This document shows positions 47,733 through 59,350 of a DNA stretch of 64,000 nucleotides, piece by piece. The notes below the pieces were generated by a model. That model saw only the letters and a program-made list of their open reading frames with translations, made no database searches and was not told the origin of the DNA. Position 1 is the stretch's first letter. Every line of letters starts with the position of its first letter. The position numbers and the translations under genes are program-made. Source of the DNA: Moniliella sp. 'wahieum' (Eukaryota > Basidiomycota > Moniliellomycetes > Moniliellales > Moniliellaceae); the NCBI GenBank assembly GCA_003971905.1, contig RSEE01000048.1, positions 1 through 64,000 on the forward strand, given 5' to 3'.

Positions 47733-47880
47733 AGGAGGACAAGTGAGCTGAGTCACACGGAGAACAGAAAGGGGAGCATAGACAAAAGGGGAAACAGGGT
47801 CTAGAACAAAACAGGGTCCAGTCAATGTGGTAACCATGTCAGGTGACCAGGTGGGTCTGATCCCGACATCAACTGTGAGT
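47733..47880. repeat. Dispersed repeat B, copy 1
   Basis: Shares a long run of matches with 57522-57665, including AAGGGGAGCATA, ACAGGGTCTAGAACAAA, CCAGTCAA, GTGATC/GTGACC and TCTG-TCCCGACA. The copies are collinear over about 145 bases with scattered differences. Class unknown. Confidence 0.7.
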
Positions 47881-47922
47881 ACCATGTGAGTACTGAGCCT
47901 CTTCACAGTATACTAAAGCTGC

Positions 47923-47990
47923 TGTAAGATTTGGGGGAAGGCGAGTAGAACCAAGTACTCAAAGAGGCAAAGGTTTCGTTGTCAGAAGAG
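47923..47990. repeat. Dispersed repeat C, copy 2
   Basis: Collinear with 46338-46410 and lies directly beyond repeat B, so B and C may be parts of one larger element. Confidence 0.45.
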
Positions 47991-48806
47991 AGTAGGCATG
48001 GCTATGAAGGAGACAAGGAAGGTCGATTACCGGATTAAATATTAAAACGACAAAGGGCCGTGACGACAACTGCTTAATAAAACGTTTAACGTTTACCGCT
48101 TCAAACGTGATGTGTGACGTCACGCCTACCTAACTAGTAACTAGGGTGCTGGTTCTTGCTTACGGCGCTTACGTCCCTATAAGGATCCGTAAACCTATAC
48201 CGCGTCTAAACGTGTTCTATACCCGAGAAGTACGCGCTAAAAAGCTTGGAGAACTTAATATGTGTCGCATGCGGGACATGTGGTGTATGGGATCACTTTT
48301 AGCGCTGGTGGAAGCGTAAAGCGCGTTTGATGTTGTTACGCGTGTGGCAGTACGGTGTGGCCTGGCGCGGTTGGGTGCAGTGCACGCCAAGGGGAGCCGG
48401 TCGGCAGGGCTGTTAGGGGGCACTGATCTAAGACAAGCCCTTCGGGGCCTCGGAGGGAACAGAAACAGGTGCGACATGTCTGAGGCGGAAGGGACCCCTC
48501 GGCCCGAGGTCGGTCGCGTCTCATATCATACCCACTATGCACTAACCTTTCATTTTTTTGTCTCACAGAGAAGGGGCTGGACGAACTATTAAATGGCAGC
48601 TCTTCTGCTTCCTCCTGAGGCTCTGAGCGCGGCCTGAACGCGACGCTGAGCGTCAGGCCCTCTCAGGCCTCAGGCTTCACGCGTCACCCCCTCACGCCTC
48701 GAAGTCTTAACGTTCAACAGCCTCAGGCCTCTGTACTTCACGTTCTGAGATCTCTGACCTCTGTCACGGGGCGGCGGACCGAGATGGTCCGATCCAAGCT
48801 AAGGCG
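47991..48806. other. No gene seen
   Basis: Includes AACGTTTAACGTTTACC words at 48078-48096 and CAGGCCTCAGGC words at 48660-48740. No supportable gene. Confidence 0.4.
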
Positions 48807-49853
48807 CTAAGGCCCGCCTGCTCCGCATATGCCCAGTAGAGCGTGCTCCGCAGGCCAACGAAGTGTGATGATGGTGGCTAAATTAAGTACCGTGGCCCGA
48901 AGGGCCGTGCATCCGCGCGACTGTACAATGTCCAAGAACTGCAGGGCTTGGCTCCGGGTTTTGCCCTGGAGCTGTTGCTCTTTCACGCGATTCGGCTCGG
49001 GGCAGCTATTGGCAAGAACGCTCCAAGCACGAACACTGAGCGGGAGTCCAATCATTTCGCCGATGCCCACGATCCGCTCGATGCGGGCAAGGAACATGCG
49101 CGTCGTCTCCTGTGCCGCAGGCTTAAGAGCGTCGAGACGGGAACTGATATCACTCTCAAGTTGACTTGGCTGGGCGGATTGCGCTCGCACATGTTCCGGT
49201 ACATGCCCGAGGCCGAGCCGCAGGCAACATGACTCTGCGTGGTCGAGCCACATTTGGTTAAAAGGACATACTCGAGCCTCCTGTCGATGAGGGCTTCCTC
49301 AGGGAAGAAGGACCGTTGACGACTAGGTCCAGGAACTGGTATGCCGAGAGCTGGTTGCGCGTATCATAGTCATAATCTAGCCATTGTGTCGTTCCGAGTT
49401 CCCAGGAGGGCAAACTGTTTCCTTTAGCCAGCGCCCTGATCATCTCCTCTTCCATGGAACGTGTCTGAGAAGGGATTTCGGGAATCATCACCGCAGTACT
49501 TTGAATGCCGTACTTGCGGACAAAGTAAGGATACTCGTGCATGACGGCAGGGTCGTGAATTGCATCTTGTGCCTGTTCCGTGGACCACTCGGGATGGACA
49601 TCTTGGAGATTCAACAAGAACATGAGCTCATGGCGGGTTAGGTTGGTTTTCGGGGAGTGCCGCCTCTCGACGGAGAGGGGGTTGTGCCATCGTGGGCAAT
49701 TGGGGTGTCTTCACCGTTCAGACGCCCGGAGGCGGTGCTGGGGGTGGCGCGGGGAACTGCGGGCTCCTCTTGGGTAGCATCGGCAGGCATCCTTTCCTTC
49801 TTCTTGGAAAGGAGTGGAAAGACAGTATCGGCTCCGGAACGGAGGCCAGGCAT
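48807..49853 (-). CDS. Orphan protein, about 340 residues
   Basis: Two long frames meet almost end to end and, with a Pro/Thr-rich N-terminal frame, read as one protein-like sequence. From 49853 there is a low-complexity basic start. Next is a structured part at 49258-49623 (LLNLQDVHPEWSTEQAQDAI, YPYFVRKYGIQSTAVMIPEI, LDYDYDTRNQLSAYQFLDLV). It continues at 48807-49253 (WLDHAESCCLRLGLGHVPEH, RIERIVGIGEMIGLPLSVRA, QALQFLDIVQSRG) to a stop at 48807. Composition, amphipathic helices and absence of repeat words set it apart from its surroundings. Family unknown; it could be lineage-specific. Confidence 0.5.
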
Positions 49854-51054
49854 TCAGCCCTGTGTGGGGTAGGGGTAGGTGGGAAAAAATAGAAGTAGCG
49901 CTCAGGCGGGCAGACGAGAGAGGTGTAGTCTCCGCCTACTCAGAGGATAATGTGGGCTCAACCTGTTAATACGAGGACAAGGTCTACAGAGATAAGGAGA
50001 GAGAGGGAGGAGGTGATGGATCTATTCCAAGAGAGGAGCCCGTTAGGGCAGAACATAGAGTGAAATCGGATATAAACAGCGCGATGCGTGATGCGTGATC
50101 AGCTGCATGCATGATGGCGCTGACAGTACATCTTTGGTACGCACCTGCATTTCCCGTTTGTTATCGAGAAGTGATAGGTAAGCGGTAAGCGGTAAGCGCT
50201 AAGGGGTAGTATTAATAAACGGTAACCGACACCGTGCTAATGCATAACATGGCGCTAACGGCGGTACCTCCGCTAACCGCAACCCAAGACTAAAGTTTAT
50301 CGTAGCTGAGCAGCGCTGAACGAACCTGCTTTGTTAACGATTTGACGTAGCCGACTTAACTATATAGCCTAACTGGGAACCGTGACCGCGTGACCGCCGC
50401 GTAACGCATAACTGTGCTATCCCCAGTCGGGTGCCCTCGCGCGACGAACATGATTCCGCCTCTGGTCCACCCCTCCTTGTTTGCGCCTCCGGGCGGCCTC
50501 CTCTGATTGATCACCACCATTGTGACACCTGCCTTGCTCGCCTCCCACAATATACTGTAGCCCTAGTACAATCAAGAGGAAGGAATATGCCCAGAAGAAT
50601 GCCCTCAGGGAGCTCAGGGCTCAGGGCGCTCACATTAACCGCTCAGGCTGACCGCTAAAAGGGTATATCCAGTACATAGATCAGTATTCCATGCTAGTGC
50701 CTCAGGCCTCAGGTGCCTCTTCCTGTTCAAGGCAACGTATGACTGTGAGACATGTGACATCTGTGATCTGAACCTTCATTCAACGTTTCGTACGTGCATG
50801 CTAACAGCGTTGGATGTATCCGGAAACAGGAACAGGTAACCGGTAAGACCTAGGGCTGCGAGCCACAAACCGGTAAGGCCGCCATGGACGAAACGTGATC
50901 GATGATCTACTATTGTCTTGGTATCTAAGCTTGAGATAAAAGTTTGTCTTCAAAATTACCCGTATCCCACAACGCCACCAAACGCCACAAGACGTCAAAC
51001 GGTACGTGTCACATGTCACACATGTCACACGTTTTTCGCAAGTCACATGTGCAT

Positions 51055-51125
51055 GAAGCTGAAGCTTGAAGCTAGCTTGAAGCTTGAAGCTAGCTTGAAG
51101 CTTGAGAGCTTGAAGCTTGAAGCGC
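51055..51125. repeat. GAAGCTTGAAGCTAGC word array
   Basis: About nine overlapping TTGAAGCT/TAGCTTGA words. AAGCTT is a perfect palindrome, so neighbouring units can fold back on each other. Confidence 0.85.
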
Positions 51126-51265
51126 TGGGTGACTAGGTGACTAGTGAAGCTAGTGACAGCTGTGACTAGTGGACTACGGTGACTGGTATGATGTTTGGTG
51201 ACACGGTGACACGCTGGTGACTAGGTGACTAGGTGACTAGGTGACTAGGTTAGTGTGACTGACTG
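51125..51265. repeat. GTGACTAG tandem array
   Basis: Irregular at first, then five near-perfect GGTGACTA units at 51212-51252. Confidence 0.8.
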
Positions 51266-51354
51266 ACTCTACCTGTGGCATGTGAAGCTAGCATGTGAAG
51301 CTTGAAGCGATAATCGATAATTAATCGTTGTGACGCGTGACGTGCATGGCACGC

Positions 51355-51430
51355 GGATGATGATGGTCGATGATCGATGATCGATGACGCGATGACGCGA
51401 GACGCTTGACGCGCGTGACGCGTGACGTAG
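51355..51430. repeat. GATCGATGA / TGACGCG word array
   Basis: GATGATCGATGATCGATGAC passes into GCGATGACGCGAGACGC words. Units are short palindromes (ATCGAT, GACGCGTGAC-like). Confidence 0.8.
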
Positions 51431-51757
51431 AGACGCCTTTGCCATCATCGACATTTGGCCTCAGGCGGGCCTCGGCTGCGCACTGTGGGAAGCGGGCACA
51501 CAGGCTCTCTCGCTGCTTCCCACTCTTCCTATCCTCTCTCCTGTGCCATGATGCATGATGCATGACCACCACATGACTTGCTCTACGCTCCACGCAATCC
51601 TTCCTTGAGGCCGTTGAATATATATTGAGACCTTACCGTCGCGGTTATACCGACCGGCGTTACCAGGTATTATACCCGTTACCACTCAGCGCCTGATGTT
51701 GTACTCAAGATATTGGTGGCTCATAGAATGTTGCTGTTGTAGCATGTGGGGTGTAGA

Positions 51758-51935
51758 AAAGCGGAAAGCAGACAGTTGGTGCCAGTATATTGCATTGAAC
51801 ATGAGCAACAGAGGCTAGAGAATATAATATTCCTGCTCTCCACAGGATGGAATATGCACCGGAAGGAAGGGCCCTTTGGGGCTACCGGCTACCGCACGAA
51901 GACACCGGTGTGGCGCCACAAGTGGAAGGAGAAGA
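51758..51935. repeat. Dispersed repeat A, copy 2
   Basis: Collinear with 4416-4580 over blocks including TATTGCATTGA, CAACAGAGGCTAGAGAA, ATTCCTG and GGCTACCGGC. About 47 kb separates the copies. Confidence 0.6.
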
Positions 51936-53359
51936 GAAATGATTGATGACATATGACAACGGTTGACCAGGGTCCTATGGGCCAGCCACCTCCGCGGCAC
52001 TCCTGACCATCTTACTCATCCGGGCACCACACCAGTATCCCTATCCCCTGGCCTAGTGCCGCTCTCCTTTCTTCTCCTTCTTCTCCTTCTTCTTCTGATC
52101 CTCAGTCTGGGTTCAACCCAGCTCCTGTCTTCTCTCTGCCATTGCATAACTGCACTTAGGACGTCGCTGGGTAACCAGGATCATTAACAACTGTATATAC
52201 ATACAGGATAGCTGTGCGCCTCGGGCTCTTGTTGCTTCATTAACATTGCCCTGATGACGCGACGTGGGCCGGGCCGGTCGGAGGCGACGATCCAGATTTG
52301 AGGTTTGGAGGCGGCTTCCTTGGCGGCTGTGGGCGCTGCCCGGACTGGCGTGCACAGACGCCACCCACTACCCTGCACTACCCACAGCTGTTGCGCATCT
52401 GTTTGTTCCCCGCCCGAAGCAGCACCGATATCACATGATCACATGCGTCACCCGGCACACGCGTGGTGCATTGTTTGCCACACGCGATAGCAGACTGTAA
52501 TCTGCTCTTGCCCCGCACCCTGCTCGTGCCCTGCTGGTTTCCCTTGCCGTAGGATCCGCGGGATGCTGAAGCCGGATATGGATACGCGTTCTTCAGGCTG
52601 AGCGATGAGCTTCTGAGCGCTATATGCGGACGCTGAGCCGCTCAGGCTGAGCTCGATGTTAGGTGCCGGTGATGAGCGCTGGGCACCCCGGTGGGAGGGC
52701 CGGCACCGGCAGGCAATGGCAAACGTCACTTCAAGCCCTGGTCAGTGCATCAGCGCTGAGGCTCAGCGCTCACCCCCTGCCAGCCCCATGTGAACTCCAC
52801 CTGCTTCCACCGGCCACTGTCGACTCCACCGCCGGACTCCGAGTTCAACCATTCAAGCTTCAAGCTTCAAGCTTCAAGTATCCACCGTCTCTGATCGATT
52901 TGAACACCGATCGTTGCACCCTGTTGTACTTCGGAGCCACCGTCTTGCTGTTACAATCCAAGGGTCCAAATGGAATCCAAGACCATTAACCGGTAGCCAT
53001 TGCTCATCGATCATCGATCGGGCACCGAGTCCTCAGGTTTCAAGCTCCTCAAGATGCAAGATGCAAGAAGCTGGAAGCTGGAAGAGGCATTCTGCATCCG
53101 CTGGCTCAGCTTGGGAGCAGCCCGGTTGGGGGACCGGTTTTACTCTGCACATTTATCCAGATCATTATCATTGGTCACTGGTCATCATGCATCAGTACAT
53201 CGGTACCCAGAGCTTCAGCACACAGCCACTCAGCGCCATCAGCCACCGTGGCTAGTGGCTGGCCATCGATTGGCCTTGGCCATTGAATTATTGACATGCA
53301 GATATGAATACAGAGGAGTGCTTTACGTTCGTATTTTGTTACAACGTTTTTAACGGCGC

Positions 53360-53560
53360 GCGATGAGCGCGATGCTCGATGATCCATGATCCATGATGCA
53401 TGATGCATGGTGCATGGCGCACGATGCATGCTCGATGGGTTGATGCATGATGAGCCGATGAACGCTCAGACTGAGCGCCGGGCCTCAGCGCCCTCAGCGC
53501 TTAGTGCTAGTGGGTAGTCGACTGATGCATGATGCATGATGCATGATGGCAAACCATCAA
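53360..53560. repeat. ATGATCCATGATGCATG word array
   Basis: Clusters of GATCCAT, GATGCAT and GCATGGTGCATG words in two blocks (53360-53460 and 53520-53550) flank CTCAGCGC words. Confidence 0.8.
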
Positions 53561-53845
53561 TATTCTATCCCCGGTCTCTGGTCCACACGGTGCAGAGTGG
53601 CTAGTGGAGTGCGGACCACATTGGTTTCGCCTGGCTCACATCAACGTACCATCAACCCTGTCTTGACCCTATACCTGTTTTTCCTTCCCTTCTTCCTGTC
53701 TTATACCAAGCCTTGCTGTCACGCGTCATGTGACACACGTCATCTTCTCCCCCTGGCTCCGACTTTCTCACCGGTCTCCCCTGTCGGTTGTGCCTCACCC
53801 AACCTGCTGTGGCCGCACCGCCCCATCTTTCCCTTCTCGACCACC

Positions 53846-55422
53846 ATGATCCCGAGCTGGAGTCCCAGCTTCCAGAACACTACGGGTGCGGATTTCCCCC
53901 ACCGATAATGGGCCCAGCGGCTTCTGCACCGCTTCCGCTTCAGCCGCTGCCGCCCTCTCGGACGGTGCCGATGGCCATGCCCGCAGCGATGCCCAGCAGT
54001 GAGCTGTCAAGTCTCTCTCCAAGTCTTGTTTTAGCACCCGCCGACTCCAGCGATCCAACCCCTGCAGCACCCCTGCCAGCATGCCAGCCTCTGCCCCCTC
54101 CTCCAGATCCATTGGTTTTGAAGAGCCCCACTCAGCCCCGCTTGTCAAGTACGACCACCCTTTCCTTCCTCTTGCTCCCTCTCTCGAGCTCCGCAGCGCC
54201 TCCTACGACTACTTCAAGCAATTTCTTGGGATCAACCAACCCGTCGCCAATTCGGTCCCCGTACCGTCTCTGTCGCAGATGGCGCCTCCATCTCTGGCGC
54301 CATATGCTTCCGCGCCAACGGAGACACACCCTCATGCTCGCCCCCGACATGTCTCCCCAACACTGCCTACTCGCACCTACGCACACCCGCAAGTCAAGAT
54401 CGAACTTGTTGCAACGCCCGAATCCTTGGACCGATTCACGTTTCACTTTGACCCTACTGGGGCTGAGTTTGTACCGATGCCGCTGGCCGCGGCACCTGTC
54501 CCCTTGTCACCATCGCGAGACCAGTACGAGAGCCAACTGCGCCCTCATGTACCCCAACATACGGCGCTCCATTCCTCGTTACACACCTCACCAAGGAGCG
54601 TGCAGAGCGCCCTGGGTGCCCCCAGCCTACTGAATGGCAGCAGCAGCGTCCCTAGTTCGGGGATTGACGACTCGCCGTTGCTGTCGATCAAGATTTCTCC
54701 GCGTGAACATCGTAAGTCCATCTCTACAAGCCCTACCACTCTCACGCCCAGTCCTGGGGAGTCAGAGGGACCCATGTTTCCTCCTCTTCGCTCTCTCGGA
54801 CCGGTTCGGTCTCCCTTTCCTCCGACAGCTCCTCTGTGGTCGAAGGCGACCTTCTAGCCCGGCCAATTCAGAACCTGCAAGTGACCACTGCCAAGACCAA
54901 AGCCGCATCGGTGTCACGGCGCAAGAGCGCTGCCCCCTTCAAGTGTCCCGTGCCCGGCTGCGAATCCTCTTTTACCCGTGCCCTCAATTTACGTGGTCAC
55001 CTACGCTCCCACACAGACGAGCGACCCTACGCATGCCGGTTTTGCGAACGCAGCTTGCCCGTGCCCACGATAAACGACGGCACGAAAAGTTGCACCTTAA
55101 TATTCGTCCGCACATGTGCCACCTCTGTGGTAAGGTCTTTGCTCGTCTCGATGCCTTGCATCGGCACCAATCGCCCGAAGGCGATCCTTGTCCCTGTCTG
55201 CCCAGTCTCAGCTTGCAAGACCAACTTGCCCTCCACAACTCCCATAACACTCACCCTATCTTGTCCTCTGTTCCTAATCGGCATGTGTACCACCCTTACT
55301 CGCTCCCGGGATCCTCAACCGCCCCCGCAGCACATTCGCAAACCCCCAGTCAAGACCCATCGTTCGCCAGTCCGGCAGCCTTCAACCCGGACCCCACTCG
55401 CTTCCGTGGTCACATCTTGTAA
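53846..55422 (+). CDS. C2H2 transcription factor with three zinc fingers
   Basis: Probable DNA-binding regulator. The ATG at 53846 (CCACC ATG) gives MIPSWSPSFQNTTGADFP, followed by long Pro/Ser/Ala-rich sequence (activation- or phosphorylation-type) to about 54890. A basic SVSRRKSAAPFK leads to three adjacent fingers at about 54930-55180. The first is CPVPGCESSFTRALNLRGH plus LRSH, with four residues between its Cys. The second is CRFCER followed, in another frame, by RAHDKRRHEKLH. The third is CHLCGKVFARLDALHRH, followed eight residues later by Cys rather than a regular second His. A long finger 1 and an irregular finger 3 recall Swi5/Ace2-type factors; Crz1-like is the alternative. The Pro/Ser tail ends FRGHIL with TAA at 55420. 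At least four frame changes. Confidence 0.85.
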
Positions 55423-56149
55423 CAGCCCCTGAAGGTTCTGTTCTTTAGTACTCCTGCTTTCGCACTTGCATTTTGTTTATGCTCTTTGTGCTCTTGCTCC
55501 AGTTTCTGCCCCTATACTTCTGCACTTGTTTCTGCTGCTGCCTCTGCTCTCTCGCCTCTACTTTCGCCTCTGCCACGCTCCTCCGCACCTACACCGCCTG
55601 TTGCGCCTGACCTGACCTTGCCTCGTCTCATCTCGCCCTCACTCTCGCCCACCTTCCGTGTTTGAGAGTTCAGTTGTCTGCAAATCACGCCCTCGCACCG
55701 TGGGCCTGGGGACGAAGAGAAAGTGAAAGATGAGAAAGAGGGCAAGGAACGGCTACACACACACAAAGGCGCACTGAGGTCATTTCTGTCGACCGAGCCC
55801 GTTTCGACTTGATGTCTGTTTTTGTCTGTCCGCACCCAGCAACATTAATACTTATTGCTCCATCCATCGTTTTTCCAGATGCTGCAGGATAGTAACTTGA
55901 TAATGGAACATAGTGTATGGGTTAGGCGGGAGACCCCGCAGGAAGGGGGGGTTGCGGATCACCAAGACGAAGCGGGGGAAACAAGCCTCGAACACCTATT
56001 TACGCCACTTACCCTGTATATATGAGTTCAGGCTGAGATCCAATTGCTCGTTCACAGTAATGATACGTGGCAACTACACAGACAGGAGACGAGAACGGTC
56101 TATGGCAGAAAGAAAAGCATCAGGGCCCAACACGAGAAGGCGTCGTGCG
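55423..56149. other. 3' region after the zinc-finger gene
   Basis: Pyrimidine-rich (CTCGCCTC/CTGCTGCCTCTGC types) to about 55680, then unremarkable. No gene seen. Confidence 0.45.
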
Positions 56150-57541
56150 TCAAGGGAGACAGCGATTTATACAAATTGAGTAGTCCAGAGAGCACGATTT
56201 AAATGGTGCAAGAGCAGCTGGGAGGAGATTGAAAGGGGGACGGACTAGTACCGAGCCACACTTATCAGTGTTAGCAAATCCTAATCTACCAGGGGAGTTG
56301 TACGAGGCCGTGCGGGAGCCAACCCTCATTAACACCAACATCATTGGCGCGGTTCGGGCCACGGGTAGTAGGGGCAAGGGAGGAGTCGCCGGCAGCGGGG
56401 AGGGAGGAGCCTGTGCGGGTGTCAGGGATACAGGGAGGCTGTCGAAATGGACGGGCAACTCAGTGGCATATGCCCCTGCCACCATTTCGTCCCAAGACAG
56501 CCGCAAAGGAGTCGTTTTGGTTAGCTCGAATGAGGATGTGGGGCCATATCTCGTCAGAGTTGGGGAAAACGGCATTGAACACAGGCCGCGTAGATCCTCA
56601 ATAGGAGCAGTGACGGGGCTTGGAGCCTGCGCAACGCGGTAGGTGTTCTGGGCGTGGAATCGGGCTTTGAAACCGTCGGGGGGGGGGGGAGGGGTCACGG
56701 CGGCAAAGGCTTTGGTCATCATTTTGTACGTGGCCGAGGCGAGGGTGGGGTGTTGCGCCGGGCGCTGCGGGCAGGACCGTCGGAGGGGAGGCCAGCATCC
56801 ACAATGTCCCAAAGAGCGAGGTCCAGTTTGGGCGTCGTACTCGGCGGCAGCAGGATCATTGAGACACGGGTGTTTGGCACGATGGTGGCGATGTCATATT
56901 CGGTACGATGGAGTCAGTCACGGACGGCCCACTTGTAGGCCTTGCGCGACAATCGCTCAGTTCCGCGGTCGCGGCAGACAGTGCGTATGGAAGACCAGAT
57001 GTCTAAGGAGATAGATTAAGGAGTAGGTGCAGGCTCGGGCGCGGCATCGGGCTCGTGTTCGAGCGACGGTTCGGGTGTGGGAGCAGGCGCGCAGGCTTCG
57101 GCCACCAAGATGTAGCTAGGGAAGTAGGGCCTGGATGGTGACGGCGCGGCAATGGATTGCACGTCGGGTTAAGGGGCGGGGAAGGGGGATGTGACCATGG
57201 GGGGGGTGGGGGGGGGGGGGGGGGCGATCCTTGAGGCACCGTGGTCGGAGGGCGGTGGGGTCAACGAAGAGTCGTTGTCCTAGGGGATGTCGTCCATCTC
57301 GGGCCGGCCGCGTTGGGTTTAACGGCGCGGTGGTTGGACATGGGGTGGGAGGGGTGGGGGGTACTAGGACAGAGAGAGATGTCGAACAAGATGGGGTGGA
57401 TGGGTGGGCTAAAAAGCCAGGAAGGCTGAGTGGGATCAAATCTAACTGGAGTTGGAGATGGGGGAAAGGATGAGGATCATATTCATCGAGTGGAAAGTGG
57501 GCGAGGATTATGCCTCGAAGAAGAAGAAAACATGTGAGCAA
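56150..57541 (-). CDS. Unidentified, fragmented protein-coding candidate
   Basis: No frame is long, but several neighbouring - strand pieces look protein-like. From 57541 down: LAHFPLDEYDPHPFPHLQLQ and QRLFVDPTALRPRCLKDRPP. Then YILVAEACAPAPTPEPSLEH (about 57100), IWSSIRTVCRDRGTERLSRK, HRTEYDIATIVPNTRVSMIL with TTPKLDLALWDIVDAG (56790-56960), and WDEMVAGAYATELPVHFDSL (about 56480). A G-rich run at 57190-57222 lies in the middle. I cannot identify a family, and it may be a pseudogene. The real start and stop are not determinable. Confidence 0.3.
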
Positions 57542-57665
57542 CTCACACAGAGGAAGAAGGGGAGCATAACCAAAGGGGGAAAACAGGGTCTAGAACAAAT
57601 CCGGGACCAGTCAACTTGGTGATGAAATGGTGATCAAGTGAGTCTGGTCCCGACACTCAAGCTTC
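57522..57665. repeat. Dispersed repeat B, copy 2
   Basis: Same orientation as the copy at 47733-47880. It overlaps the upstream end of the unidentified candidate gene. Confidence 0.7.
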
Positions 57666-58549
57666 TCTTGTCCTCCATCCGGGACACCCATGTTTTTGTC
57701 GATTATATACAGCTGTGGTTTTTGTGGACGATGAAGATGAAACAGGGCTGCGGGGAAGACTAGGCGTCGAGTGGTGGAGCCAGGACCGTTTGAACAACCA
57801 AAGATGGAGAGGTGGAACAGGAACTGTGGAGTAACTCAGGTATAGTAAAGGATATGCTAAAAAAGTTTTGCGTAACGAAAGCTGGTGCGTGAGGAGACGA
57901 CAACCTCGATCTCTTTCGAGCGCTTGTGGACGAGCCTGGAGTTTATATTACAGGGTAGGGGAGAAAGCGCAACATGGTAAGAATGCCAAATACCAGGGAA
58001 GCAACACGTAAGACCCGTTCAAATGTATATGTGAAGCTTGAATACGCTTGACGGTCGGCCGTAGTACGAATCTTACAGCGTTACGACGGTCTCGGTGAGA
58101 AGTCAGGCTCGAAGAAGAGAGGGACCGGATTCGAAAAGGCCGTGGTCCTGGGTACTTGTTTGGGTGGGACATCATTATGTGTGTCATGGTGATTGCCGCC
58201 AGCATGGCTTCTCCGGACAAAGGGTGGTCCAGCTGACAAAACAAACTTTGGATGGCATTACTCTTACACAGTAGGGAGGGGCAAGATGGTAGTCGGTATG
58301 CTAGCCAACACTGATGTTTTCATTCTCTGTGTGCCTAGTATAGTTTTCAACGGACCTTTTGTTGGGAAAATGAGGACGGGGCGATTGTAAAGACTGTTAG
58401 TTTGACATGCTCATGAGCGCATGATCCCGCCCCTTCTACTGGGAGGATGCAGCGACTACTGTTAGGTGCGCCTCACGCCCGGGCCGCTACTACAATGTGG
58501 CCACAACGACTACCTTATTACCACTTTCGTTCCCCCCCTTGGCTGGTAC
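57666..58549. other. No gene seen; weak repeat C copy
   Basis: 57951-58008 resembles repeat C. Otherwise AT-richer, mixed sequence without supportable frames. Confidence 0.4.
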
Positions 58550-58930
58550 ACGCTGGCATGCGAGAGTTTAAAAGACGAAGCACCAGCGCTAGTATAGGGA
58601 GATGTGGGAGTGGGGAATGGGCAGGAGCTATGCTCAAGAATCTCAACGAGGCGGATGGCCAGATGTCTGGATTATTTTGAGAGATGATGGTGGGGCAAGA
58701 GCTTTCGGAGAACGGAGGACTATAGGGATGGAGGTGGACCTCATTCTCAAAGGACTTGAATACAAATGATGTCAGGGTCGAGTGCCGGAAGATGGTAACA
58801 CGAGAGAGGATACGACAACACCTGCGGGACGCCGGGAGAAAGAGAGTAGCATCGACGGCAAGCGGAATGCGAGAAGAGCGCGCCAAAAAAGCACCAAGGA
58901 CTCTACACCTACTGAAGAGCCGTTTTTCAT
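58550..58930 (+). repeat. Unidentified repeat family D, copy 2
   Basis: Matches 59395-59750 in order: GATGTGGGAG, CGGAGGA-GGGA-TGGAGGTGGACC, CCGGGAGAA-GAGA, GCGGAATGCGA-AAGA and GAAGAGCCGTTTT. More diverged than copy 3. Degenerate. Confidence 0.5.
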
Positions 58931-59350
58931 TCTATATCTTAACCCAATAGATATGGTCATATGATGAGGAGACACACATTATCAACGTTGCACCAACACG
59001 GTACTACCCGCACCAAGACGGTCAAGATAAGATGTTTGAGAGCACTGTTAGAGCGTCTCGCTGAAGTGTCTGTGGTATCAAGCTCTCATCTCTCGCTCAC
59101 ACATACGTTTCTCAGTTAATATATATACCATCCTCGGTCATACCGTATCCACGCACGCATTATGCTGGTCGCCGTGTGGTTGAGCACAGCAACCCGCTGA
59201 GCCACACTTGGCTCTCCTCCATTCCATCCGCCCCGTTCCTCCGGTTCTATGACAAGCAGGTGCAGGTTGATCTCCAGCTCCGCACGCTGTGCCGCTCCAC
59301 GCGCAGCATGTGCAAGTGAGGTGTCATGTCCCCGCTAGAGCACATCATGG

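Larger units (their letters stand above)
49854..53845. other. Four-kilobase gene-poor stretch of short-word repeats
   Basis: Contains blocks of GTAAGCG (50176-50215), GAAGCTTGAAGCTAGC (51055-51125), GTGACTAG (51125-51265), GATCGATGAT/GACGCG (51355-51430), AAGCTTCAAG (52853-52880), ATGATCCATGATGCATG (53360-53560) and GCTCAGCGC (52610-52780, 53465-53500), plus repeat A copy 2. Frames in it are short and cross repeats; none is supportable. Confidence 0.5.

Noticed and set aside
50176-53560. CRISPR-like or satellite array
   Set aside because: Words vary in length and spacing, with no constant repeat plus unique spacer pattern; the context is eukaryotic.
57190-57222. G-run as a sign of a special structural element
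   Set aside because: Long G-runs also appear at about 6880, 11520, 9092 and 56680 in this window and are prone to assembly error; nothing ties this one to a function.
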